DNA of 64,000 nucleotides from Powellomyces hirtus (Eukaryota; Chytridiomycota; Chytridiomycetes; Spizellomycetales; Powellomycetaceae), in NCBI GenBank assembly GCA_025526995.1, contig JAHLKG010000015.1, forward strand, positions 186,001-250,000, in the 5' to 3' direction. Position 1 is the first letter of the stretch. Every line of letters starts with the position of its first letter. The translations under genes were made by a program, and so were the position numbers. Below are positions 23,553 through 36,110 of the stretch, piece by piece. The notes under the pieces were generated by a model that ran no database searches, was not told the DNA's origin, and was given only the letters and a program-made list of their open reading frames with translations.

Positions 23553-26138
23553 TTAGTTATCGGCCGGAATCTCATCCCAGCAGACCCAGATATCAATCGC
23601 CTCCGATTCAAACCAATCGGGGTCCTCGGGGTCGGCCTCTCCGCCCACGCGCATCTTTTCAAACCGGCGGGTAGCCGTGGCGCCCTCGGTTCGGTAGTCC
23701 CACACCAGCAGTTCATTGATGCGATCGTGGGGTGATTCCTGGGTTGGGCGATTGCGAGGGTAAGTGGCGGTAGAGGCAAAGACCATGGATCCGTCGCGGC
23801 TGATTTCCGCAAACTTGATGTCGGCCGCCGCTGATCGTATCAAACGCTGGCGGAAAGACGAAAGTGACGATGAACACAGGGACGCCGCGTGTTTCTGGTT
23901 GCGTGCCGAGGAGAGGGTGTACAGGCCTTGCGGATTGCGCAGATCCCAAACCGCGAGCTGGTGGCGTTCCGGACCATTGGTGAGCAGCATGTGTCCGTTC
24001 AACGCGAGGGTCATGGGGAACAGGGTCGGGAGCGTCCAAAGCTGCATGTGGTGGAGATCGTCGCCGACGGGAAGATTGGCTTCCTCATCCGATGCACCAC
24101 CGAATTCCGCGTCGGACTCGCCATCTGAAAGGTTGACAATTTGATCGTAGACTTCTTCAAGGTCGGCGAGCAGAATGCTGGTCTGCTGTGGCACGGGCGC
24201 CGGATGATGTACCATCAATGGGTTTGATGAACTGCTGGGGTTTGTAGCGAGAGGAGTGGGTTGGGGCGTCAACAGAGGATTGGGTCCCGTAGTGTGCAGC
24301 GCCGAGGGTGCAGGGTGATGAGTGAGCAACGGGTTGTGTCCGCTCGTGTGTAGAGCTGAAGGCGCATGATGGTGCGCCAAGAGGGGATTGTGGCCGCTCG
24401 TCAACGGAACAGGAACGCTGATCGCAGATGAGGGTGGGATAGCCTGGCTTGAGGATAAAGTAATCGAGTCTGATGCCGGAAGGTCGTCCGAAGGATAGAT
24501 GGCTTGCAAAGAAGAAGGGGTGCCTTCTCTCCGCCTCTCCGAGTGCATCGACTTGGTTTCAAAATGCGCCGCTTGCGAGCATTCATCTCTCTTGGCCATG
24601 ACATCCTTCATCTCCTGCACATCAAATCGCGCAATCTCCCGCTTTTCTTTGATGTTGCCGACCCAAAAGCCTCCCTCCCAGATCCCATAAGCTACAAGAT
24701 CCTCCCAAACCGCGACGTTCAGCAGATTCTGCACCGAGAGTCCCGAAAGGTATTTCTCATCGACTTCCACGCTCCAGATTCTCTCGCCAGTGTCGGCATT
24801 CCAGACAATCACTCGTCCATTCTGGCCTCCGGTGACGATTCGCCGCTTGTGGATGTTCATCGAGAAGATGAATCCGAGTTCGTCATTGGCATTAATCGAG
24901 CGTTCGAATTCCATGGTGCGCAGGTTCCATATGATGATCGTCGACGAGTCATCGAATGAGACTAGTGTGCCTTCGTCGTTCGAGAGGATCAGGCCGATGG
25001 GGTTTGAGTGTCCCTCCAAAGTCTCCGGTTTCGTCTGACCACCGTCGGCGTCCAGAGTCGTGACCCGAATCAAAAGCGGATCCACGTCCGCCTCAACCCA
25101 TGCAAGCTTTCCGTAGTCTGCGTCAAGTGCGACAATGTACGCATTGTTGGGATCAGCCGGCCACGCAGCCACATAGGACCGGCGACCCGTCGGTGTTGGC
25201 TGTTCGTGGTCGCCGTCAATCATTGAGATTCCGGGAGGCGACGAGGATGTACATGAACCTGGCCGTATGATGTGTTGTGTGCGCACCGGCGCAGGAGCGT
25301 CCCAAGTGGTAGAGCTGCCACTGGAGCTATCAAGATCCTTCACTCTATGAAGATGGTATCGTCCTATGTGGATGTTCCAATGCATCTTGAAGTACTCTTT
25401 CCACGACACTCCCAAATGAGTGGGCTCTCGAAGACCCCACGTTCGATTCGTCAAGCGAGCCCAGAATGATTTTTCGAACGAGCCAATGAGTGTGTTCCAG
25501 TAGCGGCAGGTTTCGGATGAACGAGTTAGAGATTGCGCATCGAGGTGTGAAAATATGTACAGGAGCAAGTCTTCTGGGCAGTTTTGCAGAAACCCGGGTG
25601 CATGACCAGGTGATGCGCTGGAGCTGACACCGCTCATGATGCTGACTCGCTCGTCATCAGCTTGGTTTGGAGTAGTTTGGATCATGGGTATATGTATCTG
25701 AATATGAAAATGACCGGTGAGATACAGGTGTCCAAGACTGCAGTGAGCGGAATGAGGAATGGAACATACCTTTGAAGATGTAGCAACTTTCGGTCGTTTT
25801 CTCTGTTCAGGGCCGTCTGACAAAGACGAGGTGACGTATGCATGGCTTCTTTTGACATGATCCTCCCAATTTTTCCCAAAACACATATGCGTCAGCTCCG
25901 TGACCCCGTCTATTTTGTTTGCGAGACTGATATGGGAATCGGCGAGCAGTCGGTTAAGCTCATTCTGGAAGAAATCGTCGTCACCCCGTATACCGGTCGA
26001 ATAAGCATAAGCGTTGCTGACCAGGGCATCCAAGACTTCTTGCAGGGGCGATAGGTCCATGTCAGCGTCCTGATCGGGGGTGGGAGGAGCGCTCGGTCGC
26101 AAGCGGGAGGCGATCAGGGAAAATGCTGAACGGTGCAT
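23553..26138 (-). CDS. F-box and WD40-repeat protein
   Basis: Intact, about 837 aa if the in-frame intron 25698..25769 is removed (72 nt, GTATGT..TTCAG, no stop inside, so retention is possible). The ATG at 26138 is the first in this frame; the open frame continues upstream without an ATG. After about 160 residues comes an F-box (CPEDLLLYIFSHLDAQSLTRSS..CRYWN), then several WD40-type blades (STIIIWNLRTMEFER, GRVIVWNADTGERIW, LAVWDLRNPQGLY, LLVWDYRTEG). Before the last blades is a low-complexity insert with three or four copies of a roughly 20-residue unit built on (S/T)GHNPLL-x-H-x-APSALH. Known proteins of this design are SCF ubiquitin-ligase adaptors: the F-box binds Skp1 and the propeller binds the substrate. 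The substrate cannot be inferred. Confidence 0.85.
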   Translation of the reverse strand: MHRSAFSLIASRLRPSAPPTPDQDADMDLSPLQEVLDALVSNAYAYSTGIRGDDDFFQNELNRLLADSHISLANKIDGVTELTHMCFGKNWEDHVKRSHAYVTSSLSDGPEQRKRPKVATSSKVCSIPHSAHCSLGHLYLTGHFHIQIHIPMIQTTPNQADDERVSIMSGVSSSASPGHAPGFLQNCPEDLLLYIFSHLDAQSLTRSSETCRYWNTLIGSFEKSFWARLTNRTWGLREPTHLGVSWKEYFKMHWNIHIGRYHLHRVKDLDSSSGSSTTWDAPAPVRTQHIIRPGSCTSSSPPGISMIDGDHEQPTPTGRRSYVAAWPADPNNAYIVALDADYGKLAWVEADVDPLLIRVTTLDADGGQTKPETLEGHSNPIGLILSNDEGTLVSFDDSSTIIIWNLRTMEFERSINANDELGFIFSMNIHKRRIVTGGQNGRVIVWNADTGERIWSVEVDEKYLSGLSVQNLLNVAVWEDLVAYGIWEGGFWVGNIKEKREIARFDVQEMKDVMAKRDECSQAAHFETKSMHSERRREGTPSSLQAIYPSDDLPASDSITLSSSQAIPPSSAISVPVPLTSGHNPLLAHHHAPSALHTSGHNPLLTHHPAPSALHTTGPNPLLTPQPTPLATNPSSSSNPLMVHHPAPVPQQTSILLADLEEVYDQIVNLSDGESDAEFGGASDEEANLPVGDDLHHMQLWTLPTLFPMTLALNGHMLLTNGPERHQLAVWDLRNPQGLYTLSSARNQKHAASLCSSSLSSFRQRLIRSAAADIKFAEISRDGSMVFASTATYPRNRPTQESPHDRINELLVWDYRTEGATATRRFEKMRVGGEADPEDPDWFESEAIDIWVCWDEIPADN

Positions 26139-26270
26139 GACGGGCGCCGTGCCGCAAAATGTGGCCTCGGAAAGTAAGTTGACTTGTGTAGGACTGAGAA
26201 GACCCGGTTGAATACGATAGCAGATATGAGATGACGTTGAGGTGTTTCCTGTAAATGTATGTGCGAGCAA

Positions 26271-27327
26271 GCCAGAACCAGTGCGGAGAAGAAGGGGCTT
26301 GGTCGAAGGGTGTGAATCAGGACAGGTCGAGGTGGAGCAGGTCGGCGGAGCCAGGGATTATCGAGTGTGGCTGAGTCGCTGCAAGGGTTGAGTTGATGGT
26401 GACGAGATATGAATTTCCCAGTTGGTGATGCACTACTGTGAGTAAAGTAAATTCCCAAAGTTCCCAGAAAGCAAATAGAATCTGAGGAAAAAGGAAGACA
26501 GGGCAAGAGGGGTCGGTGACTCGCTGCGCTGCTGACTGATGCAGCCAGCGTATTTCATTCCCCGCGTCGATCAATCCGTGAGAATTTGTGACCTCAACAA
26601 AACTATGCAAAATTGCAAATGCTTGAAATGCGTGAAACGGAGGCCGCCCGACAAATAGTTTGAGATGACACAGGGCTCTCAATCACAATGCTGTGTTTTA
26701 TAAAAGTATGTAATCCTGTATTCTGAATGATTGGGATGTCTTGGAAATAGCAATTCGATTCGCTTTCCAGCATCCGAATGCAAGTGTAAGAAGTCGAAAG
26801 GCAGAAATTACCTTGACCTGCTGGCTATTATGGCGAGAGTCGGATTACAAAGGTTTCGTAAGTGAGGCTTATGGGAAACTGATTCCGCAGAGTGATGGCT
26901 GAAGTATTGAAGGGCATCAGGTGGAATCTTCGAAATATGGCAAAGACAACTCTGAAACCTACCGAGATCCAAAGCAGTTTTACAGTATGCATTAAACATA
27001 TGGACAAAGTCCGTGCAGCTGCCCAAAAGGGTATTAGCCCTTGCGCTTCGTGGTAAAACACACTCATAGCAGCACGATGGTCCAGTTTGCCCACCAAGAC
27101 CCAAATGTGTCAATCAGATACATGAGGTTTATTATATTGGTCACCAGAGAAATACAGAGGGGGGTTCACATCAACAGAAACGAAAGGAAGAGAAAAAGGG
27201 TACTACTAGTTAAACAAAACGTTATCGATAAAGCGGAGGGGGTGGTGTACGTAAGGATCAGAGGGAGAGTGGAGACGACTCATGGGAGGGTGAGTGGAAG
27301 CGGTAAGGGTACAGCGCGGAGCAATCT
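26271..27327. other. no gene recognised
   Basis: This holds the 5' flank of the F-box gene and the 3' flank of the J-domain gene. Short minus-strand frames at 26,808-27,113 have no motif support. Confidence 0.4.
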
Positions 27328-28058
27328 CTACAGAGCCTTGCTGAACATCTTCTGGGCCATCTGGGACAGAATCTCCGCCTTGCGGTCCTTGCCGAGCTTG
27401 GAGAAGGCCTCGTAAACGGCAACACCCTTCATGTCTCGCACTTTACCCATCTTCTTGCCTGTCCAGGCGCCAAAGAGGGCTCCCGGGATGTTGAAGACGA
27501 TGAATCCCATAACAAAACCAGCGGCTCCACCAATGGGTTCCCAGAACCAGATAGGCTAGAAAAACCAAAACAAACAAAAGAACTCATGTGAGAAACAAGG
27601 AAGGAGAACAAGCAGGGAGACACACCGAGCGAGGTATCTCTTACGTTAGGCACTTCCGGGGTAAGAAGCTCGTCAAACACGCTGCCGAACATAGACGACG
27701 GGTCCACGTTCTCATCGGTGGCAAACCGCTTGTTGTCCCGACGGGCGCGGTCGTATGCGTTGCGGCGGTCCTTGTCGCTCAGGACAAAGTAAGCCTGAGC
27801 GACCTGTTGAAACATGGCGGTAGACTCGGTCGAGGGGTTGCGGTCCGGGTGCCATTTCAACTATTCGCGGATGTAATCAGCCAAAGCATTCCCGGTCAGG
27901 TTGAGCTCGATCGAGGAGGCGACGTGAACTGGGGGACAAAGTTCTCAGCTTGTACTTACGGACTCCTTGATGTACGCCTGTCGAATTGCATCCTCGGTAG
28001 CGTCCGGCTTGACGCCAAGGACTTTATAGTAGTCCACGTTCTGGTCAGCAGCGGCCAT
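27328..28058 (-). CDS. J-domain (DnaJ) co-chaperone with hydrophobic C-terminus
   Basis: Three exons, 27960..28058, 27645..27860 and 27328..27555; introns of 99 and 89 nt with GTAAGT/GTAAGA donors; 180 aa, stop TAA. The J domain fills residues 8-75: DYYKVLGVKPDATEDAIRQAY, the invariant HPD in LKWHPDRNP, then FQQVAQAYFVLSDKDRRNAYD. This motif stimulates Hsp70 ATPase. After a short linker comes a Gly/aromatic hydrophobic segment (WFWEPIGGAAGFVMGFIVFN..GALFGAW) that probably inserts in or lies against a membrane, then a charged helix. No Gly/Phe or zinc region is present, so it is a type III J protein. Compartment unknown. Confidence 0.85.
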
Positions 28059-28447
28059 ATTTCTGATTGTAGATGTGTTGTGAATATGTTGTGAGTTACT
28101 TTTCAAAGGGAGAATGAGGTTGTCTTTGACAATTGGCAGGGAGGTGTTTTTGGGAAGAAAGGGAGGAAACTGCGGTCAACAAGATCTACGTCGAATGCTA
28201 CATCTAGTAACATGCGGATGACGTCGGTTTCTGCGCGTCGCGTCACATGCAAAATATCACACTCAGTCACAGCCAGTGAGTTACGCTTAACGCTTCTCTA
28301 CTGCCCGCTTTCCAATTTCCCAGTCGTACGTTTGGTGGTGGTAAACTGCTCACTTATTACTACAAACGAAAGAGCTTCACACCATTCCAACTTCCCCAGA
28401 GCGACAGTATGAATACATGGTTTTTGATTTTGTGTTCAGGCATATCC

Positions 28448-31400
28448 TTATTTGTAGCCCATGTTTTTGTTGTATGCCAAAATCTCAGCTTCCGACAGAC
28501 AGTCGTTACCAGTGAACGCCGAGTCGGCGCGCGCACGCGTCGGTTTGCGCTTCATGCCTTCTCGGAACACATCTATGATGAAACCAGATCACACACAATC
28601 AGAAAGAGGATCAAGAAATTGTCGACTGAGCGGTCAGTTGCCCTTACCTTCCAACGGTGGCCGCGCATCGCCAAACACATCGTCCGGGTTAGTTCGTTCA
28701 TGGGCCATGATGAGTTTCATGAGTTCCGGGGTCTGCACCCACGTGGGCTCGTTCTTCTTTTTATTGTTCTTCCGCTTCGGCGTCGCATCAATGATGTTGT
28801 TGCTGTAGTGACCTGCACTTGTTTGCGGCTCCTCGCTCTCTTCATCAGAGACCTCCTCATCCTCCTCGTCATCTTCTTCATCAGAATAACTACAAGAACG
28901 AAAGTGTGAGAACACCATGGGTAGACTTGGATGGGGTTTAGAACGGTTGCGGGACATACTCGGAGGGTGGTTCGGGAAGATCGCCGTTCTCGTCAACAAT
29001 CGTGTTCGAGCCGATCCGAGGGGGTCTCGGATTGTGCGCTTGGCGAGTGTGCTTGGCGCCCGCAGCTATTGACTCGATATGCGGGACCGAAATGCTTTCT
29101 GACGGCAGCGCGGGATTCAAAGTCTTAGATGCATGCATTTTGACCGTCGTAGTATGTAGTATGGCAGTGCTTTTGTCGTTAAGCTTCCGGTTGGCCTCTT
29201 CCAGTGCCCTCTTTTCCGCCGCCGCCTGGTGTCTTTCGGCAGCCTTTCTTTTGGCAGCCTCTTGCTCCTATTGATGTCGTCAGCAACTAAGGAGGCATTG
29301 ATGGAAGACTGGGTGAGACACACACCTTCAATTTCTCCAGTCTCTTTTCCTCCGCTTTCCGACTTCTCTCCCCATCCTTCATCTGCAGATCATGCTTTTT
29401 CTTCTCAAGTAGCTGTTGCGCTTTCTCCTTTGCTTGTTCGCAGCGACGTTCGGTAGCTGTCATTGGACGTTGCGCGACTTCCGGTTGTGGCTATAAACAT
29501 GGAGGTGATGAATGGTCAATTTCTGTATCCCAGCCGCATCGAGTTTTTTTCATTCTTGTGCTACCTTCTTCACGGGCAAGCCAAGCCCTCTAAGCACTTT
29601 CGATTGCGGTATTTGTTGATTCATCATGGAGATCTTCGAGACCGCCTGAGGAAGGAATGACACCGAGGAGGGCTGAGAGCTTGCAGATTTCTGAAAACAA
29701 CGCGCATGAGCGACTTGGGTAACAGAGCTACTGAAAAGAATCAACTTACACTCGACTCAAGACCATACGGCTCAAACACCGCTTGTTTGACGGTCGGAGG
29801 AGAATCAAGTCGCTGAATCGTCTCAGATTCATTGCCCGACTCCGGTTCCGGAGTACTGAGGTCAAACGTAACGCTCTTGTCACCGTGTCTCAATCCTGCT
29901 TCAGACACATAACTGCGCGCATCTGTATAGATAGACGTTTCGGTTTCTGTGCGTTCGACCACAGAAGAAGTGGACTGCGCGTTGGGTCGCGACGGATGGT
30001 CGTCCAAGGCTTGCGAGGATAGATTAGACGCGGGCACATCCTGCGACGGTCTGGGCTCCTGAGCATCAAACCAGTCTGACTCAGTCGTGACAGAGATGTC
30101 ATTCACCTGTCCATCTGCTGGTCGCGTTGGGGTTTCGTGCTGACTCCGCACACGCAAGATGGACCGGGGCGTGAAATCTTTGCCAAGTGGGGTATGGTAC
30201 GGATGATGGTCGGCTGTCTGGGATCGAGAGCCCAATGGGGTAGCTGGTTCGTCGGGTGTTTCAAAGGGGAGCTTCAGTGAGCCGAATACTGTGCGATCCA
30301 TTTTTGGTGGTGCTACATAGTCGAGCAAATTGGCACCAGAGCTCCGCGCGCTCTGATCAGCAACGTTCGAGAGTGGTTCGGCATCGAGCAAAGAGTGGGC
30401 GCTGGGTCTCGGGCTCGACGCCTGCGCTGCTGCGCGTTGTAGTGACTGTTTCAACCGTTTCGCCTCCAGGCCCTGTTTCAGTTTTTTCAAACCTTCGGAA
30501 TTGGAGACTGTTTTATCCCAAAGTTGTTCCCGCGAGCGCGCATCCAGCTCAACTTGAGATGCCAGACTAGTGTACATTGACGTGGTCGTGCCCATCCCAG
30601 ACATAGATGACGGACGTGGCGTGGAGGCTAAAGAGTTGTGTTGTTCTACAGGCAACGAATTGAATTTGGGGGCAGGCCGTGGCGTCTCAGCGAAATCCGA
30701 GAATTCCGCAGACAGATCCACAGCTGGATGCTCCAGACTTCTCTCCTCTTCAAATTCGTCCTGCTGCCATCGGCGATGAGGTTGTGGTGTAGCTTCCTCG
30801 AAATCATCAGCGTCATCATCTTCACGTTTGCGCGCAATAGGCGTCTCTTCGCTCTCCGGGAAGAGTTCTGCTGCCACTTGCGATGCCTTTGGCATTGGCG
30901 TTGCGATTGCCTTCAGATACTCATCACTGATGGTGGTCACCATGTCATCCAGCATTGCCGCGGCCCGCAAGTCAGGATCAAAGAGGGAATCGACAGAAGC
31001 TGCGAAAGAGATTTCCTCCTCCTCCTCCTCCTCGTCATCAACATAACGAGACGCGGCCACCAGTTTGTTCATAAGCGATGGAACTCGCACTTGCCGCGCA
31101 GATAGAGGGACAGCTGAATTGCGGATACCCGACACAGGTCGGGTGTCACGTCCGCCCGTTTCTGTAGACTGTTCGGCCGACTGAGCGGGCTCTGGCTCGA
31201 CGTTGTCGCGTTCAGTCAAAGATCCGACATCCGCTTCAACTGTAGTTTGCATTTCCTCCATCACGTCGTGGACCATCTGTTCTGGCTCTTGATCTGCCTG
31301 CTCCTCCAACTCATCAACTTCCATATCGCTGTCGGTATCGCTGGTTTTCTGCGATGTGTGAGGTTGTTGAATAGTGGGTGACTCTGCAGTCTGCGCCCCC

Positions 31401-31871
31401 CGCGGCGACGGAGGTGGTTTGTCGGCAAGTTTGTCTTGTACACGTTTGCTCGCTCTGACTGGCGGTCCTGGCGGTGCGGCTGATTGCTCGTTCACGGGTT
31501 GTATTCTTACGCTAGCAGCAAAAGCCTCAGAACTCTTTCCCCAGTATTTCACATCGCAAACAAATACATACCTTTTCTGCAACGCTTTTGACACAGGAAC
31601 AGGCGACACTTCTGCCGAGGATATGCTAGAAGTAGCATCCACTCGGGCTACCTCGTTCTTACGCACAGCGTCACTCTTATTCTCCCCCTTCTTCGTCCGT
31701 TTCGCTGAATCAATGGAGCCCCCGCTGAGTCGGTCATCCTGGAAAAACTGTTCCATACTCGCTCGGGCTCTCGGATTGCTGATAATTTCCACAACCGGAA
31801 ATCCCAGCTTCCTCTTCACTCCTGATGTTGCTTTCTGGGTGCTGCTGTTCCGCTCCACACTGCTCCGTTGA
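28448..31871 (-). CDS. INCENP: INCENP-like inner centromere protein
   Basis: Seven exons: 28448..28572, 28648..28889, 28960..29267, 29326..29490, 29565..29690, 29750..31511 and 31572..31871. All internal joins keep frame; the 60-nt intron 31512..31571 is inferred from GTATGT..TGCTAG. The body is disordered and Ser/Pro/Asp-rich, followed by a highly charged single-helix region (EKERxEK type). The C-terminus is a recognisable IN-box: DLPEPPS(D/E)YSDEED, then TWVQTPELMKLIMAHERTNPDDVFG, matching W-(A/V)-x-(S/T)P-x-L..DPD-x-(I/V)FG of INCENP/Sli15/Pic1, which binds and activates Aurora kinase. The gene encodes the scaffold of the chromosomal passenger complex. First in-frame ATG: 31756. The open frame reaches a CTAG at 31872, so an upstream exon is likely (an ATG near 31,999 begins MLKTPGKLRARKR, but its phase does not fit simply). 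Confidence 0.85.
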
Positions 31872-32060
31872 CTAGCAGCCGTTATTGTTCGGACCTGGGT
31901 GCGGGTGTTATCATCTCACGCCCTCCTCTCAAAGGACGACAAACTGCTCGTACCGGTTCCGCAGAAACGCGTTTCCGGGCCCTCAACTTCCCCGGCGTTT
32001 TCAGCATCTGCGGTGGATTCCTGGTAATCACATCAAAATAGTCAGGCTTTCACGACTCAT

Positions 32061-32339
32061 CTAATCCTGCTGCATTTTCTCAGCTAGAACGCGCAGCACC
32101 CCAACATACATTTGTGATGCTCCAGACAGGATATCCTCCCAGTAATCGCGCAGAAAGCCAATATGCCCATCAATCTCCGCCTGGGTTTCGACGAGCCCCT
32201 CGTTGAAGACATGGATAAAATGTTCCCGTTGTTGCGTGAACAGCGGCAAGTCCTTTGCTGTAGCCATTGCTTTCTCTGCGTCCTTCGCAGCCTTGGCCGC
32301 CGCGCGAGCCTTCGCGAGCTTTCCTCCCTTTGGCGGCAT
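32061..32339 (-). CDS. small coiled protein, unknown
   Basis: A single exon of 92 aa, stop TAG. I chose the ATG at 32339 because the protein then begins MPPKGGKLAKARAAAKAAK, a typical basic start; the open frame extends 66 nt further without clear coding character. Residues 1-30 are Lys/Ala-rich, and residues 31-92 form an amphipathic helical segment (QQREHFIHVFNEGLVETQAEID..FLRDYWEDILSG). It lies about 200 bp upstream of INCENP on the same strand. Size and composition resemble small helical subunits of larger complexes, but I do not recognise the family. Confidence 0.55.
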   Translation of the reverse strand: MPPKGGKLAKARAAAKAAKDAEKAMATAKDLPLFTQQREHFIHVFNEGLVETQAEIDGHIGFLRDYWEDILSGASQMYVGVLRVLAEKMQQD

Positions 32340-32405
32340 GGTCCCGGTCCAGAGCAAGACGAGATGGTGCAAGGGGCTTTCCTTGATGGTGTTCTCGCGG
32401 TTCAA

Positions 32406-34012
32406 TACGGTGTGTAAGTTCTGCTGGTCTTTAGTTCGGGTGTGAATTAGCGTTCATCTTTTGACGGGTACTTGAGGTACATGCGGAGGCTCTTTTGGAG
32501 GTAAGACGAAAGACGCGTCGCAGATGCGCACGGCAGTACATGTCAAAATATCATGACTTCGGACAACCTGTGAAATTTTATTAAGCAACGCTACACCAAC
32601 AAACTATCCATGCCCACTTAGTAACCGCAAATATTTCAAAGAGGCATAACTCTGGCAGTTTTCGGCCCTTTTGACTGTGCTTCGAGGTTGCGGTGGAGCA
32701 AACTGCAGTCTTGCCGTTCATTTACAGGCCGAAAAAAGGGCTCTCTGCCCTACCATCCTTTCAAAGGAGTCCAGATTTACTTTTCTTCCGTGTTGGTTGT
32801 TACAAAGGGGTCTGGGCTAATGGGCACGCATCAAGGAGACGGTATAGAAGGCTTCAACCATGGAATGGAGAGTGATCTTTCGCTACAGATCACAGAGCTT
32901 CAGCAAGTATGGTATACCTCTGCAAATTTCTACATTAGCCTAGCACTGGCGCTACATGTTCAATCATGTTACTCCGTGCCAAAATGACAGACGCGAATGA
33001 GTTTCGGGTTCGCCAATTGAACTATATCTCCTTGGTGGAGGGGCGCAGAGTGATTCTCAAAGTTTCCAATCTTGATGCTGGTACCGTTTTGGGAACTACC
33101 GGTTCAAAAGCCCGCTCGAAGCACTTTCCCGACTGCTCCTCGCCAAATGACTCGTCAATGCATCTCCAAGCTCCCAGCCTTTGTCCCCAATCAAAAGCGT
33201 GAGTTCGCCGGCGCTCCTTGCCGAGACCGAACAAGCCCTCCCTCCAAGTACACATCATCATCATCCCACTCAATCCTGCCAGTCCTCTCGTCGCGCGCTG
33301 ACCTGTTTGACGTGTCCAAAACGAGTACATTGCCACCACAGCGTATCGCCGAACGAGAATGTCGCCCAATCAAAGCCGTCCATCCTCCGCCAGCCAGGCA
33401 GATAATGACATCAATGTCTTGGTTTGGATCCGCCACAGAGACATGGTCCATGGCGCATCGGTTGCCGGGATACGAGATCAACATAAGCTGCTTCCGAGAA
33501 GTATATCCGATATGGCACCAAAGTCATTTATCTCGGTCGCGATGACAAAACTTGCGTTGGTGGTTCTGCTGCAAGACGGCCCAGGGTCCCTAGGTTCTCG
33601 GTGTCGGCGATTGTCCCTGTTGCTAGGAACCACGTCAGTTGCTGAAGTCGGTGAAAGCATGGTGCTTGGCATCGCAGGTGATTGCCAGCTCCTTTCTCAC
33701 TACCAAAAAACATCATTTGGAACTGGAGGAGGGTTGTACTCTGGGCATGCGGAAGTGGTTACCGGACGCGGATTCATTTATACATAAAGAGCACAAATGG
33801 ATTGCCCAGCCACCGATGCACCATTTTCCCACCTACTCACACTTTCCGTCCGGTCATGGCAGAAACTATCAATACACAGAGTCCAAAGCAACCCAGAACC
33901 AAAAGACGTCAAACCCAACCAGAGCATCTGTGAAGTTTCCAACTGCGGAACCGAAGCACTCGATATCTGTGATTTATAATAAAAAGCAAAGTGAGGAAAG
34001 CGAAAGGAGAGG
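32406..34012. other. long intergenic stretch, possible gene relics
   Basis: No gene is supported. Overlapping open frames of 60-157 codons on both strands between 32,960 and 34,130 have no coherent domain. On the minus strand near 33,190-33,430 a segment DIDVIICLAGGG..GGNVLVLD faintly recalls an FAD-binding start of GMC oxidoreductases, without the expected spacing. The last 200 bp probably hold the CAF-1 p60 promoter. Confidence 0.35.
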
Positions 34013-36110
34013 ATGCGCGTCAAAACTCTCCAAATTCTGTGGCACGATAAGGAACCAATATTCTCTGTGGACTTTGAACCGAACGGCGCAGGCCGGTTTG
34101 CTACTGCGGGTGGGGATCACAACGTGCGGGTAAGTCCCAATTTGTGGGCGGTATGGGCATTTAAGCATGGACTGGCGGAGTCATGTGCTGGACAAGGGGG
34201 GCAGAAGAAGGGTTCTGCGCCAAATAGCTCTTATGGAATCATAAACAAATGTCCCTTCGGCCATCTCCTTGATACTACACGTTGTTCAAGAGTTCACTGT
34301 CCAAAACAGGTGTGGAAATTAGCCAAAGATGACCATGACCTCCCTGTCGTACAATACCTGGCCAGTCTGACTCGCCACGCAGAAGCCGTCAACTGCGTGC
34401 GATGGGCACCAAACGGTAAGCTTCCAAACGGTCCGTTAACACAACTATTCGGAAACTCATCAAGTGATTGTAGGTGGGACTCTGGCGTCCGCGGGCGATG
34501 GTAGAAACGACAAAGTGTAACACGGTGTTTTTTGTTTTCATTTACTTACAATGCTTTGTAGACGGATCAATACTGCTGTGGCAACAAACAGAGCAAAAAG
34601 AAGGAGCGGCGTTTGGTGAACAAGAGGATGGAGCTCTGGAAACATGGAGAGTGGCGCATATCCTTCGGTAGGAAGCATCTGCAGGAATCTTATTGATGAA
34701 CCCTGCTGAGCCTCGCTACCCTTCTCCAGAGGTGGCACTGCGGCCATTTACGACATTGCGTGGTCGCCAGACGCTTCCTATATTATCTCGGCGTGCATAG
34801 ACAATACATCACGTCTTTTCGACGTCAAAGAGCGTGAGTTGTCCGCGGAATCCTTGTCTCACGGGAGCGCCTTGACCGATATTTTCGGTTTTGCCCAGAA
34901 CGATGCATAGAAGGATTGGCGGACCATGGTCACTTTGTGCAGGGTGTGGCTTGGGACCCGCTAGGGAAATACTTTGTATCACAAAGCAGCGATCGGTATG
35001 TGGCTTGATGTGATCGGAGCACCATCCCCGATGCTCAACATAATAAGCGTTTTTCTTTGCAGATCGTTGAATGTATATACCTACGAGTACAAAAAGTCCA
35101 GCATACACGTCAAACTAGCCGGCCGGCAAACCAAGCTAGATCTCGCCAAATGCGCATCTCGGGGCGAAAATGCCAAAACAGAGAAACGGATAACACCAGT
35201 AACGGATGAGAACAGTGCTCCGAATAGCTGCAACAATGACAGCAAAGCGCCATCGAAAGCGTTCCGGCTGTTTCACGATGAAACGCTCACGTCGTTTTTT
35301 AGAAGACTCACTTTCTCGCCGGACGGAGCGCTGCTGTTTGCTCCTGCTGGCGTATACCGGAGCGATGCGGAGGCGGGAGAAAACAGGAACGCGGTGCACA
35401 TTTATGGGAGAGGGCGGATACTGAGGTACGCACACAACTCGGAACAATCATGACATTTTGAGAGTCCACTTTGATATCCCTTTTTGTGCTTTGCTGCTTC
35501 TAGTCAGCCGTTGACATATCTCCCCGGGAACAGCAAACCGTCTATAGCAGTCCGATGCTCACCCGTAACATACAAACTGCGAAACATCCGACCAGACGGC
35601 CCGGTATCCCCACCACCTGTCACTTCACAATCCGCCAACGGGAGCCCAATTCCGCCGCCAGTGTCCTTGTTTGCGCTACCATATCGCTATATGTACGCCG
35701 TCGCATGCCAAGACGCACTCGTGATTTACGACACGCAGCAGCTGGACCCACTTGCGTATATCAGTGGCCTGCACTATGCAACGCTGACGGACCTGGCATG
35801 GTCGTCGGATGGATGTACGCTCCTCATGACCTCTACGGATGGATTTTGCTCGGTGGTGTCGTTTGATGAGGGGGAATTGGGTGAACGAGCCAATGTTGTG
35901 GTGTCAAAGACCATTGGGGAAGTGATGAACACACCACCGACTTCTCCGCCACGCGCTGTGCCGATGGAAGTGGATAAACCATCCGTTCTCGGCGGTCAAC
36001 CAACAATGCAAATGAAGAGGGATGCAGACAAACCGGGACCTGAGGCGCCAGAGAAGAAGAAACGTAGGATTGCACCCACGTTCCTCGGTGTTGCGGCACC
36101 CGGGAAATAA
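34013..36110 (+). CDS. CHAF1B: chromatin assembly factor 1 subunit p60 (CAC2/CHAF1B)
   Basis: Eight exons: 34013..34129, 34310..34415, 34474..34500, 34562..34667, 34730..34833, 34899..34995, 35063..35425 and 35504..36110. All joins keep frame (1,527 nt, 508 aa, stop TAA). The start MRVKTLQILWHDKEPIFSVDF followed by ATAGGDHNVRVWK is the conserved N-terminus of CAF-1 p60. WD40 blades follow (HAEAVNCVRWAPNG, DGSILLWQQ, AIYDIAWSPDASYIISACIDN, GVAWDPLGKYFVSQSSDRS, and two near the end, LTDLAWSSDGCTLLMTS). The C-terminus is Pro/Lys-rich (EKKKRRIAPTF), typical of the region that binds Asf1. CAF-1 deposits H3-H4 on newly replicated DNA. Exon 3 is only 27 nt. Converges on ARF1 with 222 bp between stop codons. 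Confidence 0.92.

Noticed and set aside
33191..33484. GMC oxidoreductase N-terminus on the minus strand
   Set aside because: The GGG and VLVLD strings are suggestive, but spacing and flanks do not fit and nothing downstream continues the enzyme.
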